Below, in pieces: positions 50,487-59,120 of a stretch of 64,000 bases of DNA (position 1 is the first letter of the stretch; every line of letters starts with the position of its first letter). Source of the DNA: Streptomyces sp. NBC_00568 (lineage in GTDB: Bacteria; Actinomycetota; Actinomycetes; Streptomycetales; Streptomycetaceae); assembly GCF_026341855.1 (NCBI RefSeq), contig NZ_JAPENW010000001.1, positions 6,687,001-6,751,000 on the forward strand. Direction: 5' to 3'. A program made the translations under genes and the position numbers. Under the pieces are notes generated by a model that ran no database searches, had not been told where the DNA came from, and was given only the letters and a program-made list of their open reading frames with translations.

Positions 50487-52049
50487 ATGATGTTCCATCC
50501 CAGACGCACACTCAGGGCTCTGCTGCTGCCGCTCGCGGCCGGGCTCGCCCTCACCGCCCTCCCCGCGCAGACCGCGCAGGCGGCGAGCACTCTGACCAAC
50601 GCCGGATTCGAGGCCGACGGGACCGGCACCGCCGTGCCCAGTGGTTGGTCGGAGTCCGGAAGCACCGGCGCCTCGTACGTCGAAGCCGGTGGCCACGGCG
50701 GGAGTTACCGCCTCAGCCACTACTCCGCCTCGGCGTACAAGGTGGAGACGTACCAGTACCTCTCCGGGCTGACCAACGGGAACTACAAGCTCACCGCGTG
50801 GGTGCGCTCGGGCGGCGGACAGAACTCCGCCTACCTCGCCCTGAAGAACTGCGGCGGCACCGAGCAGCGCACCGATCTGCCGGTCTCCGCGAGCGGGTGG
50901 ATCCACCTGGTCGTGCCCGTCGCCGTGACCGGCAACCAGTGCACGATCAGTGTCTACTCCGACGCCAACGCCGGAAACTGGATCAACGTCGACGACCTGA
51001 CGTTCACCTCCGGCACCGGCGGACTGACCGTCAAGGGCTCCGACATCTCCTCCCTCGCCAAGAGCGAGGCCTTCGGCGGGGTCTACAAGACCAGCTCCGG
51101 TACCACCGGTGACGCGCTCGCCATCCTCAAGTCCTCCGGGATGAACTACGCGCGCCTCAAGGTCTGGGTGAACCCGGCCGACGGCTACAACAACAAGGCC
51201 CGCGTCCTCGCGATGGCCAAGCGGGTCAAGGCGCAGGGCATGAAGCTCCTGGTCGACTTCCACTACTCGGACACCTGGGCCGACCCCGGTACCCAGACCA
51301 AGCCGGCCGCCTGGTCCGGACACTCGTACAGCCAGCTCAAGACGGACGTCTACAACCACACGTACGACGTGCTGGGCGCCCTGAAGGCGCAGGGCACCAC
51401 GGCCGACATGGTGCAGATCGGCAACGAGATCAACGGCGGCATGCTCTGGTCCGAGGGCTCCACCGACAACTTCTCGCAGCTCGCCGGTCTGCTCAACTCC
51501 GGCTACGACGCGGCCAAGGCGGTCAGCTCCTCCACCGTGGTGGCGCTGCACCTCGCCAAGGGCGGCGACCTCGCCGGAACCCGCTGGTGGTTCGACAGCG
51601 CGGTGTCCAACGGCGTGAAGTTCGACGCCATCGGCCTGTCGTACTACGGCTATTGGCACGGCTCGCTCTACGACTTCCAGACGACCCTGGACGACGCGGC
51701 GGCCCGCTACGGCAAGCCGGTCTTCCTCGCCGAGACGGCCTACCCCTTCCGTCTGGACAGCGACGACGCGCTCGTCAACCAGATCGACACGACCGGTGAA
51801 CTGGTCTCCGGCTACGCGGCCACCACCGCCGGGCAGTCCAACTGGCTGCGGGACGTCATGAACGTCGTGGAGGCCGTGCCGAACGGCCGCGGTCTCGGTG
51901 TCTTCTACTGGGAGGCCACCTGGACGGCCGTCACGGGCAACGGCTGGGACCCGGCCGACTCCGCCTCCGGCAACGGATGGGAGAACCAGGCCCTGTTCGG
52001 CTTCGACGACAAGGCCCTTCCGGCCATGTCGCTGTTCGGTCACCGCTGA
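50487..52049 (+). CDS. secreted endo-beta-1,4-galactanase, GH53, with N-terminal CBM
   Basis: The 520-residue enzyme has a signal peptide (LRALLLPLAAGLALTALPAQTAQA, cleavage near residue 33), a carbohydrate-binding-like domain (about 35-175; NAGFEADGTGTAVPSGWSES, ending VDDLTFTSG), typical of galactan-binding CBM61-like modules, and a GH53 domain with acid/base E314 in QIGNEINGG and nucleophile E416 in FLAETAYPF. It would cleave beta-1,4-galactan side chains of pectin outside the cell. The start is ATG 50487 (or 50490). It completes the galactan pathway with GH42 and the ABC importer. CBM family assignment is less certain. Confidence 0.9.
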   Translation: MMFHPRRTLRALLLPLAAGLALTALPAQTAQAASTLTNAGFEADGTGTAVPSGWSESGSTGASYVEAGGHGGSYRLSHYSASAYKVETYQYLSGLTNGNYKLTAWVRSGGGQNSAYLALKNCGGTEQRTDLPVSASGWIHLVVPVAVTGNQCTISVYSDANAGNWINVDDLTFTSGTGGLTVKGSDISSLAKSEAFGGVYKTSSGTTGDALAILKSSGMNYARLKVWVNPADGYNNKARVLAMAKRVKAQGMKLLVDFHYSDTWADPGTQTKPAAWSGHSYSQLKTDVYNHTYDVLGALKAQGTTADMVQIGNEINGGMLWSEGSTDNFSQLAGLLNSGYDAAKAVSSSTVVALHLAKGGDLAGTRWWFDSAVSNGVKFDAIGLSYYGYWHGSLYDFQTTLDDAAARYGKPVFLAETAYPFRLDSDDALVNQIDTTGELVSGYAATTAGQSNWLRDVMNVVEAVPNGRGLGVFYWEATWTAVTGNGWDPADSASGNGWENQALFGFDDKALPAMSLFGHR

Positions 52050-52054
52050 GCGCG

Positions 52055-52088
52055 ACGGGGCCCGGCCGCCGGTGCGGCCGGGCCCCGT
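52055..52088. terminator. strong terminator after GH53
   Basis: ACGGGGCCCGGCCGC (52055-52069) and its exact complement (52074-52088) form a 15-bp stem with a CGGT loop, followed by GCGTTTTC. Confidence 0.8.
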
Positions 52089-52193
52089 GCGTTTTCGGAG
52101 CCGTTCGGCTCCGGCCAGGGTCGTGGAAGGCCGTGCGTGCTGACCCGGGCTGCGGGACAGTAGCGGGAGACCGTCACGACGGAGGGGGACGAG

Positions 52194-52481
52194 ATGCTCA
52201 AGGGGCCCGTCAATGGGCAACGGCTGGACATCCTGGAGTGGTTGCGCGACCCCGCGGTCCACTTCCCGCCCCAGCGCCGCGGCGACCTCCTCGAGGACGG
52301 CGTCAGCCCCGACGCTCTCGCCGTCAAGCTCGGTGTGAGCCGGGCCGTGGCGCGCACCCACCTCGACCTCCTCACCGGAGTCGGACTGCTGCGTGCCAAG
52401 AAGGTCGGACGGCGGACCTACTACCGCCGCGACGAGTTCCGTATCGCCGAAGTCAGCCACTACTTCGAGAAGGGCTGGTAG
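52194..52481 (+). CDS. ArsR-like winged-helix regulator
   Basis: The 95-residue protein is a single winged-helix domain: an N-terminal helix with PVNGQRLDILEWLRD, HTH SPDALAVKLGVSRAVARTHLDLL, and a wing GLLRAKKVGRRTYYRRDE. It lacks the Cys metal site of ArsR/SmtB sensors. A GGAGGGGG site precedes the ATG. The strictosidine-synthase-like gene begins 4 nt after its stop, so they form an operon. Confidence 0.78.
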   Translation: MLKGPVNGQRLDILEWLRDPAVHFPPQRRGDLLEDGVSPDALAVKLGVSRAVARTHLDLLTGVGLLRAKKVGRRTYYRRDEFRIAEVSHYFEKGW

Positions 52482-52485
52482 GCGC

Positions 52486-53469
52486 GTGGGACAACGGTCC
52501 ACTGTTATGGGGCCTCCCACCGCGCTCCTGCCCCGGCGCGTGGTGGAGCTCGGCGGCCGCGGCCCCGAGGACGTGGTGGCCGACTCCCGGGGCGGGGTGC
52601 TGACCGGTCTGGAGGACGGCCGCATCGTCCGCGTCGACGGGCTCGGCGATCCCGCCCGCACCGGCGTCCGGGTCGTCGCCGAGACGGGCGGCAGACCGCT
52701 CGGCCTCGAACTTCTCCCGGACAACGCCCTGTTGGTGTGCGACGCCGAACGCGGGCTGCTGCGGATCGGGCTCGACGACGGAGTCGTCCGCGTCCTCGCC
52801 GACCGGGTCGCCGGTACGCCCCTGCGCTTCTGCAGCAACGTCGTCGCCCTCTCGGACGGCACGGTGTACTTCACCGTCTCCAGCCGCAGTTACCCCCTCG
52901 AGCACTGGATCGGCGATCTCGTCGAGCACACCGGTACCGGTCGCCTGCTGCGACTCGCACCGGGGGAGACGGAACCCGAAGTGCTCCTGGAAGGGCTCCA
53001 GTTCGCCAACGGCCTCGCCCCCTCGGCCGACGAGTCCTTCCTCGTCCTCGCGGAGACAGGTAGGTCACGCCTCACCCGCTACTGGCTCACCGGGCCGTCG
53101 GCGGGCCGCGCCGAGACCTTCCTCGACGACCTCCCCGGCCAGCCGGACAACCTCTGGCGCGCCCCGGGCGGTCCGATCTGGGTGGCGCTGGCGGGACCCC
53201 GGGTCGGCGCCCTGGAACTCCTGCACCGGCGCGGCCCGGCCGTCCGGCGCACCGCGGCCCGCATCGCCGTGCGCGCCCCCTTCCGCCCGCCGGGCACCAT
53301 GGGCGCCCTCGCGGTCGACGACGCAGGCCGTGTCCTGCACCATCTGCAAGGCCGCCGTGCGCGATTCCGCATGGTCACCAGCGTCTGTGAGGCCGACGGC
53401 CGGCTGATCCTCGGAAGCCTCTGGGAGCGCGGCCTCGCCGTCTGCGATCTGCCCGGCGCCCCCGGCTGA
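52486..53469 (+). CDS. SMP-30/strictosidine-synthase-like beta-propeller protein
   Basis: The ~327-residue propeller protein has family stretches PLGLELLPDNALLVCDAERGL, DGTVYFTVSSRSYPLEHW, QFANGLAPSADESFLVLAETG and LPGQPDNLWRAPGG, all typical of the strictosidine-synthase-like/SMP-30 group. These are usually metal-dependent lactonases or esterases; true strictosidine synthase activity is not expected in bacteria. GTG 52486, 4 nt after the regulator stop, is chosen; ATG 52507 is the alternative. No signal peptide. Confidence 0.8.
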   Translation: MGQRSTVMGPPTALLPRRVVELGGRGPEDVVADSRGGVLTGLEDGRIVRVDGLGDPARTGVRVVAETGGRPLGLELLPDNALLVCDAERGLLRIGLDDGVVRVLADRVAGTPLRFCSNVVALSDGTVYFTVSSRSYPLEHWIGDLVEHTGTGRLLRLAPGETEPEVLLEGLQFANGLAPSADESFLVLAETGRSRLTRYWLTGPSAGRAETFLDDLPGQPDNLWRAPGGPIWVALAGPRVGALELLHRRGPAVRRTAARIAVRAPFRPPGTMGALAVDDAGRVLHHLQGRRARFRMVTSVCEADGRLILGSLWERGLAVCDLPGAPG

Positions 53470-53671
53470 GCCGCCGCGCGGGGCCTGTCACGGCACGGTC
53501 CGCGCATGCGCGGCCCGTATCTCCGGCGTTACCCTGTTGACCGGCCGCGATCTTGTGTCGTGGCGCGGCGGTGGGGCCCGCCGTACCCGAACCGCGGCAC
53601 CGATGCCGCCAACGGTCCCTGCTTGCGATGCCGTGCGCCCGCACCGGCCCGGCGAGTAGGAGCCCAGGTAC

Positions 53672-54148
53672 ATGACAGTCCCGCATCCCGAGCGCGTCGA
53701 CGAATCCGGCACTCCCGTGCGCGCGCCCGCGCGCAGGACGTCCCCCTGGCGCGGGCAGGGCCCGGTCGTCGCGATGGTCTCCCTCGGCGGAGCCGTCGGC
53801 GCCACGGCCCGCTACGGAGCGGGGCAGCTGTGGCCCACGCAGACCGGCGCCTTCCCCTGGACCACGTTCGCGATCAATGTCGTGGGCTGTGCCGTGATCG
53901 GCGTCTTCATGGTGCTGATCACCGACGCGTGGCCGGCGCACCGCCTGGTACGGCCCTTCTTCGGCACCGGGGTCCTCGGCGGCTTCACCACCTTCTCGAC
54001 GTACGCCGTCGACATCCGGACCCTGGTCGGCACGGGCCACCCGGGCACCGGGCTCGGCTACCTCGCCGCGACCCTGTGCGCGGCGCTCGCGGCGGTGTGG
54101 CTCGGGACGACGGCGGCCCGCCGGGCCCTCGCACGGAGGCGGCGATGA
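53672..54148 (+). CDS. crcB: fluoride exporter CrcB (Fluc), subunit 1
   Basis: The 158-residue membrane protein has four helices and Fluc marks: GGAVGATARYGAGQLWP after the first helix, TTFAINVVGCAVIGVFM (pore Asn) and GVLGGFTTFSTYAVDI (Phe-box and Na+ site). About 35 Arg/Pro-rich residues precede it. The downstream DUF190 gene overlaps by ATGA, and a second crcB follows. Two different CrcB proteins may form a heterodimeric Fluc channel for fluoride efflux. No crcB riboswitch was recognised upstream. Confidence 0.85.
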   Translation: MTVPHPERVDESGTPVRAPARRTSPWRGQGPVVAMVSLGGAVGATARYGAGQLWPTQTGAFPWTTFAINVVGCAVIGVFMVLITDAWPAHRLVRPFFGTGVLGGFTTFSTYAVDIRTLVGTGHPGTGLGYLAATLCAALAAVWLGTTAARRALARRRR

Positions 54149-54549
54149 CGAGGCTGACGGGCAGCGCCCTGCGGGTGACGATCTTCATCGGCGAGAACGA
54201 CACCTGGCACCGCAAGCCGCTCTACGCGGAGATCGTGCACCGCGCCCACGCCGCGGGCCTCGCGGGCGCCAGCGTCTTCCGGGGCATCGAGGGGTTCGGC
54301 GCCTCCTCCCTCATCCACACCTCGCGGCTGCTCTCGCTGAGCGAGGACCTTCCGGTGGCGGTGATCGTGGTGGACACCCCGGAGCGCGTACGGGCCTTCC
54401 TGCCGCAGATCGACGAACTCGTCACCGAGGGACTGGTGATCCTCGACGACTGCGAGGTCATCCGCTACGTCGGGCGGGACGGCACACCTGAGGACACATC
54501 CGGCGCCGGCGGTGGCGGAACGTCCGGGAAAGGTGAGAAGTCGTCGTGA
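54145..54549 (+). CDS. DUF190 protein between the two crcB genes
   Basis: The 134-residue PII-like DUF190 protein has core stretches LRVTIFIGENDTWHRKPLYA, AGLAGASVFRGIEGFG and LPVAVIVVDTPERVRAFLPQI. The last ~20 residues are Gly/Ser-rich. DUF190 genes commonly sit with crcB and may regulate or accompany fluoride export. Overlaps both neighbours by 4 nt. The start is ATG 54145, inside the previous stop. Confidence 0.82.
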   Translation: MTRLTGSALRVTIFIGENDTWHRKPLYAEIVHRAHAAGLAGASVFRGIEGFGASSLIHTSRLLSLSEDLPVAVIVVDTPERVRAFLPQIDELVTEGLVILDDCEVIRYVGRDGTPEDTSGAGGGGTSGKGEKSS

Positions 54550-54920
54550 ATTGGCTGCTGGTGATCCTCGGTGCCGCGGCCGGTGCGCCCCTGCGTTATC
54601 TGACCGACCGGGCGGTGCAGCTGAGGCACGATACGGTCTTCCCCTGGGGCACCCTCGTCGTCAACGTGACAGGGTGCCTGGTCCTGGGCCTGCTGACCGG
54701 CGCCGCCTCGGCAGGTCAGGTCTCCGAACACCTGCAACTGCTGATCGGGACCGGTCTGTGCGGTGCGCTGACCACGTACTCGACGTTCTCGTACGAGACC
54801 CTGCGGCTGTCCGAGGCCGGTGCGGGGTTCTACGCTGCCGCCAACGTGATCGTGAGCGTGACGGCGGGCCTCGGCGCGGCGTTCGCCGGGGTCTCGTTCG
54901 CGCAAGCTCTGTGGGCGTAG
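54546..54920 (+). CDS. crcB: fluoride exporter CrcB (Fluc), subunit 2
   Basis: The 124-residue Fluc subunit has GAAAGAPLRYLTDRAVQL, TLVVNVTGCLVLGLLTGA and GTGLCGALTTYSTFSYETL, with four helices and no N-terminal extension. GTG 54546 overlaps the DUF190 stop. Its partner is the crcB at 53672, with which it would make the two-pore dimer. Confidence 0.85.
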   Translation: MNWLLVILGAAAGAPLRYLTDRAVQLRHDTVFPWGTLVVNVTGCLVLGLLTGAASAGQVSEHLQLLIGTGLCGALTTYSTFSYETLRLSEAGAGFYAAANVIVSVTAGLGAAFAGVSFAQALWA

Positions 54921-55003
54921 GTGCCGGGCGCCGTCGCGCATAGGCGACACTGTCTCCTGCACCGTCTACAGCACTGTCGACCAACTCCTCAGAACTGGAT
55001 CCC

Positions 55004-55840
55004 ATGAGCGTCATCAACGTCGGTCAGGCCGTCGTCCTCGGAGCCGTCGAGGGGGTGACCGAATTCCTCCCCGTCTCCTCGACCGGCCACCTCAAGATCA
55101 CCGAGGGGCTGATGGGGATCCCCGTCGACGACAACGCCGTCGTCGGCTTCTCCGCGGTCATCCAGGTCGGCGCGATCGCCGCCGTGCTCGTGTACTTCTT
55201 CAAGGACATCGTGCGGATCGTCTCCGCCTGGGGGCGCGGGCTGCGCGACAAGGACGAGCGGCACAGCCACGACTACAAGTTCGCCTGGTGGGTCATCTAC
55301 GCGACGATCCCGATCGTGGTCGTGGGCCTCGCGGCCAAGCCGCTCATCGAGGGTCCGCTGGCCTCCCTGTGGGTGGTCGCGGGCTCGCTGATCGCGGGCA
55401 GTGGTGTGATGTGGGCGGCGGACCAGATGGGCCGCCACAAGCGCGGTGAGGACGACACCTCGTTCAAGGACGCGATGCTGGTCGGCAGCTCCCAGATCCT
55501 CGCCCTGCTCTTCCCGGGCTTCTCGCGCTCCGGCGCTACCATGTCGACGGGCCTCATCCTCGACCTGGACCGTGTCGCCGCCACCCGGCTCTCCTTCTTC
55601 CTCGGCATCCCGGCCCTGACCGGCGCGGGCCTGTACGAGCTCAAGGACGCCCTCGGCACCGGTGTGGGCGCCGCCCCGCTGCTCGCCGGCACCCTGGTGT
55701 CGTTCGTGGTCGCCTACGGCTCGATCTCCTGGCTGCTGAAGTTCGTCGCCAAGCACTCCTTCAACGCCTTCGTGATCTACCGGATCGTGATCGGCCTGGC
55801 ACTCTTCGGGCTGCTCGGCGCGGGAGTTCTCGACAGCTGA
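55004..55840 (+). CDS. uppP: undecaprenyl-diphosphatase UppP (BacA)
   Basis: The 278-residue membrane enzyme recycles undecaprenyl pyrophosphate for peptidoglycan synthesis and gives bacitracin tolerance. The catalytic motifs EGVTEFLPVSSTGHL (with the E-x3-E acid pair) and the second motif ALLFPGFSRSGATMSTGLIL (residues ~168-187, Ser/Arg site) are intact, with about seven to eight helices. Length is normal. Monocistronic with a terminator at 55903-55936. Confidence 0.93.
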   Translation: MSVINVGQAVVLGAVEGVTEFLPVSSTGHLKITEGLMGIPVDDNAVVGFSAVIQVGAIAAVLVYFFKDIVRIVSAWGRGLRDKDERHSHDYKFAWWVIYATIPIVVVGLAAKPLIEGPLASLWVVAGSLIAGSGVMWAADQMGRHKRGEDDTSFKDAMLVGSSQILALLFPGFSRSGATMSTGLILDLDRVAATRLSFFLGIPALTGAGLYELKDALGTGVGAAPLLAGTLVSFVVAYGSISWLLKFVAKHSFNAFVIYRIVIGLALFGLLGAGVLDS

Positions 55841-55902
55841 GACCGGAGTCCGCCCCGGGCGCCGACGTGAGCCGCCCCCGAGGACACGAACCAGTCGCCC
55901 AG

Positions 55903-55936
55903 GGGGCGCGAAGCCGAATTCAGGGCTTCGCGCCCC
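55903..55936. terminator. terminator after uppP
   Basis: GGGGCGCGAAGCC (55903-55915) pairs exactly with GGCTTCGCGCCCC (55924-55936) over an 8-nt loop; TTGTG follows. Confidence 0.75.
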
Positions 55937-55999
55937 TTGTGTGCTTCCCGCGCTCCGCTTGACATCCCGGCAGGCCACCCGGAGTATCGCGTCCGTGAA

Positions 56000-56020
56000 C
56001 CTGTCAGACAGCCAGACAGG
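56000..56020. promoter_or_regulatory. GntR autoregulatory operator candidate
   Basis: CCTGTC (56000-56005) and GACAGG (56015-56020) flank a 9-nt centre that itself repeats CAGAC. It lies 7 bp before the GntR start codon, or inside the ORF if the GTG at 55995 were used. Confidence 0.5.
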
Positions 56021-56027
56021 TGGGGCG

Positions 56028-56726
56028 ATGCCGCGGCGTGTCAGTGCCATGGAAGCGGTGCTCACCCACCTCCGCGACGCCATCGAGCGCGGCGACCACG
56101 CCGTCGGCGACAAGCTCCCCTCCGAGGCGGAGCTCTGCCGCCGTCTCGAGGTCAGCCGCCCCGTGCTGCGCGAGGCACTGCGGGCCCTCCAGGTGATGGG
56201 CCTGACCGTGTCCCGTACCGGCAAGGGCACCTTCGTGGTCGCCGACGCGGTCCAGGACCCCACCTTCGGCGACTACGCGGCCGGCGACCTGCTCGAAGTG
56301 CGGCGCCATGTCGAGATCCCCGTCGCGGGCTACGCGGCCCTGCGCCGCACCGCGGAGAACCTCGACCACCTCGCGCATCTGCTCGACCGGATGGAGCGGG
56401 AGACCGACACCACGGCCTGGGTCGCCATGGACACGATCTTCCACATCGCCATCGCCGAGGCCACCCAGAACCCGGTCTTCCGCCGTGTCATCGAGGCGAT
56501 CCGTGACGCGCTGGCGCGTCAGTCGGCCTTCCTGAACGACCTCGGCGGCCGTCGCGAACAGTCGAACCGGGAACACCGGGCGATCGTCGAAGCGCTGGTC
56601 GACGGCAGCGAACACGACGCCACCGAGGCCATGGCCCACCACCTCGACCGTGTGGACACCGCACTCACCTCCATCGTGCGCCCCGAGCGCACGGACACCC
56701 TCACGAAAGGCGGCCCCGAGGCATGA
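56028..56726 (+). CDS. GntR/FadR-family regulator of Asn/Gln catabolism
   Basis: The 232-residue regulator has a winged HTH (residues ~8-75: KLPSEAELCRRLEVSRPVLR) and a FadR-type (FCD) helical effector domain (EVRRHVEIPVAGYAAL; DTIFHIAIAEATQNPVF with metal-site Asp/His; NREHRAIVEALVDG). Start 56028 is chosen because AGGTGGGG precedes it; 55995 is an alternative GTG. The stop overlaps the ATG of a small ORF leading to asparaginase. The regulated pathway is inferred from the neighbours. Confidence 0.82.
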   Translation: MPRRVSAMEAVLTHLRDAIERGDHAVGDKLPSEAELCRRLEVSRPVLREALRALQVMGLTVSRTGKGTFVVADAVQDPTFGDYAAGDLLEVRRHVEIPVAGYAALRRTAENLDHLAHLLDRMERETDTTAWVAMDTIFHIAIAEATQNPVFRRVIEAIRDALARQSAFLNDLGGRREQSNREHRAIVEALVDGSEHDATEAMAHHLDRVDTALTSIVRPERTDTLTKGGPEA

Positions 56727-56962
56727 GTGCGCACTCCCCACGACACGACATTCCAGCGGCGTCCCGTACGTCCGCAGCTGACCACCTGGTGACCTCCCGG
56801 ACGTCCGCGCAGGACATCCGGGCGGCGTTCCGGGCGCCCGCGCCCGTCGGCTCCCGCCGGTCGGCCGGACCGCGCCGTGCGCCCATCGCCTTCGCGCCGG
56901 CCGCGGCCCGGTACGGCACATGCCGCCCGCATGCCCGGATACGGGTCGGGGCCGACGCGTGA
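56723..56962 (+). CDS. candidate 79-aa small protein coupling GntR and asparaginase
   Basis: The ORF fills the GntR-asparaginase gap exactly: its ATG overlaps the GntR stop (ATGA) and its stop overlaps the asparaginase GTG (GTGA). Third-position GC is about 84%, in line with coding DNA. The product is basic and Ala/Arg-rich, with a loose repeat (RTSAADHLVTS / RTSAQDIRAAF). No known family or membrane segment. Two exact overlaps favour translation, but composition is shadow-like, so doubt remains. Confidence 0.42.
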   Translation: MSAHSPRHDIPAASRTSAADHLVTSRTSAQDIRAAFRAPAPVGSRRSAGPRRAPIAFAPAAARYGTCRPHARIRVGADA

Positions 56963-57993
56963 ACCCGACCATGACGCACGGCGGTCCGCTCGCCGTCGAG
57001 GCCCCCGTGATCCGCGAACCCCTGCACGCGCCCGTCGCCCACCTCGTGCGCGGCGGCGTGATCGAGGGCATCCACTACGGTTCCGTCGTCGTGCTCGCCG
57101 CCGACGGGAGCGTGGACCTCCAGATCGGCGACATCGAGGCCGCCTTCTACCCGCGCTCGGCACTCAAGCCCGTGCAGGCCGTGGCGATGCTGCGTGCCGG
57201 CCTCCCGCTGGACGGCGAACTGCTCGCGCTCGCCGCGGCCAGCCACTCCGGCGAGGAACGGCATCTCGCCGGCACCCGGCGCATCCTGGAATCCGCCGGG
57301 CTGCCCGAGGAGCGGCTGCGCAACATCCCCGACCTGCCCTTCGACCCGGTCGTCCGGGAGACCTGGGTGCGCGAGGGCCGACTGCCCTCCCGGCTCGCCC
57401 AGAACTGCTCGGGCAAGCACGCGGCCATGCTGTACACCGCCCACCTCAACGACTGGTCCCTCGACGACTACCTCGACCCGGCCCACCCGCTCCAGCGGAC
57501 GATCGCCCAGGCCGTCGAGGACCTCACCGGACAGGCCGTCGCCCAGGTCACCGTCGACGGCTGCGGCGCGCCGCTGTTCTCCGTCTCGCTGCACGGCCTC
57601 GCCCGCGCCGCCGTCCGGATCGCGGGCGCCGCGCCGGGCACCCCGGAGGCCCGGGTGGCCGACGCGATGCGCGCGCACGCCGAAATGGCCTCCGGGTCCG
57701 GGCGTGACGTCGCCGCGCTGATGAGGGCCGTGCCCGGGCTGCTCGCCAAGGACGGCTTCGAGGGCGTGCAGGTCGCGGCGCTGCCCGACGGCCGCGCCGT
57801 CGCCGTGAAGATCGCCGACGGCGCCGACCGGGCACGAGTCCCGGTGGCCGCCGCGGCCCTGGCACGGGCCGGGGTCGACCCGGCCGCCCTCGCCGAGTTC
57901 GCGGGCGCGCCGCTCCTCGGCGGCGGCGCGGTGGTCGGCGGCATCCGCCCCGTCCGCGCCCTCGACCCGCTCGCCCGACCGGCGTACGCCTGA
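56959..57993 (+). CDS. L-asparaginase, Rhizobium etli type (PF06089)
   Basis: The 344-residue hydrolase belongs to the thermolabile ReAII-like class, unrelated to E. coli AnsB. The Ser-x2-Lys of PRSALKPVQ, the Cys-containing NCSGKHAAM and DGCGAPLF motifs are present, as is the internal GSVVVLAADGSVDLQIGD start. It converts asparagine to aspartate and ammonia in the cytoplasm. GTG 56959 is chosen for the overlap; ATG 56971 is the alternative. Glutaminase follows 163 bp downstream, giving an amide-nitrogen catabolic set with the GntR regulator. Confidence 0.86.
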   Translation: MNPTMTHGGPLAVEAPVIREPLHAPVAHLVRGGVIEGIHYGSVVVLAADGSVDLQIGDIEAAFYPRSALKPVQAVAMLRAGLPLDGELLALAAASHSGEERHLAGTRRILESAGLPEERLRNIPDLPFDPVVRETWVREGRLPSRLAQNCSGKHAAMLYTAHLNDWSLDDYLDPAHPLQRTIAQAVEDLTGQAVAQVTVDGCGAPLFSVSLHGLARAAVRIAGAAPGTPEARVADAMRAHAEMASGSGRDVAALMRAVPGLLAKDGFEGVQVAALPDGRAVAVKIADGADRARVPVAAAALARAGVDPAALAEFAGAPLLGGGAVVGGIRPVRALDPLARPAYA

Positions 57994-58156
57994 CGCCCCG
58001 CGGAAGTCCACGCGACCACCCGCGAGTGGCCGAACTCGCGCTGAAGAGAGCCCTGTTGCAGCCCGAGCGGCTCGCCGGCCCTCCGCGGCCCGAGGCCGTC
58101 GCGAGCACGCCCGGGACCGCCCGAGCGATGAGCGGCGGGACCGGGCGGGCGGCACA

Positions 58157-59107
58157 ATGGCGATCATGCCCGCGTATTCGTCGTATCCCTCCTCCCTGAC
58201 CTTCCAGCCGGTCCTGGAGCGCATCGCCACCGAGATCGCGCAGACGCCGGGACGGGGGCGGCCCGCCGACTACATCCCGGCACTGGCCGCCTGCGACCCG
58301 CGCCGCTTCGGCATGGCCGTCGCGGAGCTCGACGGCACGGTGTACGGAGTGGGGGACTGGCGGCAGCCGTTCTCCACGCAGTCCATCACCAAGGTCTTCA
58401 CGCTCGCCCTCGACCTGGCCCGCGAGGGCGACGCACTGTGGGAGCACGTCGGGCGCGAGCCCTCCGGCAACCCGTTCAACTCCCTGGTCCAGCTGGAATA
58501 CGAGAATGGCATCCCGCGCAACCCGTTCATCAACGCGGGAGCCCTCGTCGTCACCGACCGGCTGCAGACCCGGACCGGGGACGCGGCCGGCACCCTGCTG
58601 AAGTTCCTGCGGGCCGAGAGCGGCAACGCGGAGCTCACCTTCGACAAGGACATCGCCGCCTCCGAGGCCGCGAACGGCGACCGCAACGCGGCGCTCGGCC
58701 ACTTCATGGCGTCCTACGGCAACATCGACAACCCGGTGCCGGTCCTGCTCGAACAGTACTTCCGGCAGTGCTCGATCGCGGCGTCCTGCGCCGATCTCGC
58801 CCTCGCCACCGGGTTCCTGGCCCGGCACGGCATCCGCGCCGACGGCGGCCGGCTGCTCACCCAGAGCCAGGCCAAACAGGTCAACGCCATCATGCTGACG
58901 TGCGGGACGTACGACGCCGCGGGCGACTTCGCCTACCGGGTGGGGCTTCCGGGCAAGAGCGGAGTGGGCGGCGGCATCATCGCCGTGGTGCCGGGCCGCT
59001 GCACGCTGTGCGTCTGGAGCCCGGGTCTCGACGAGCGGGGCAACTCGGTGGCGGGCGTAGCGGCCCTGGACCGCTTCACGACCCTGACCGGGGTGTCGGT
59101 GTTCTAG
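58157..59107 (+). CDS. glsA: glutaminase GlsA
   Basis: The 316-residue serine-dependent glutaminase of the beta-lactamase-like fold has the catalytic Ser-x2-Lys in FSTQSITKVFTL, the substrate loop EYENGIPRNPFINAGALVV, and the final YRVGLPGKSGVGGGI with the conserved Lys-Ser-Gly. It releases glutamate and ammonia from glutamine. Start ATG 58157; 58166 also possible, and neither has a strong ribosome site. It is downstream of asparaginase and may share its transcript. Confidence 0.9.
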   Translation: MAIMPAYSSYPSSLTFQPVLERIATEIAQTPGRGRPADYIPALAACDPRRFGMAVAELDGTVYGVGDWRQPFSTQSITKVFTLALDLAREGDALWEHVGREPSGNPFNSLVQLEYENGIPRNPFINAGALVVTDRLQTRTGDAAGTLLKFLRAESGNAELTFDKDIAASEAANGDRNAALGHFMASYGNIDNPVPVLLEQYFRQCSIAASCADLALATGFLARHGIRADGGRLLTQSQAKQVNAIMLTCGTYDAAGDFAYRVGLPGKSGVGGGIIAVVPGRCTLCVWSPGLDERGNSVAGVAALDRFTTLTGVSVF

Positions 59108-59120
59108 CCCCGGCCCCTGT

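Noticed and set aside
53470..53671. Fluoride (crcB) riboswitch upstream of crcB
   Set aside because: I looked for the GGnGAUGG...CUGAUG core and found only loose resemblance near 53600-53640; not enough to call. A covariance-model search would decide.
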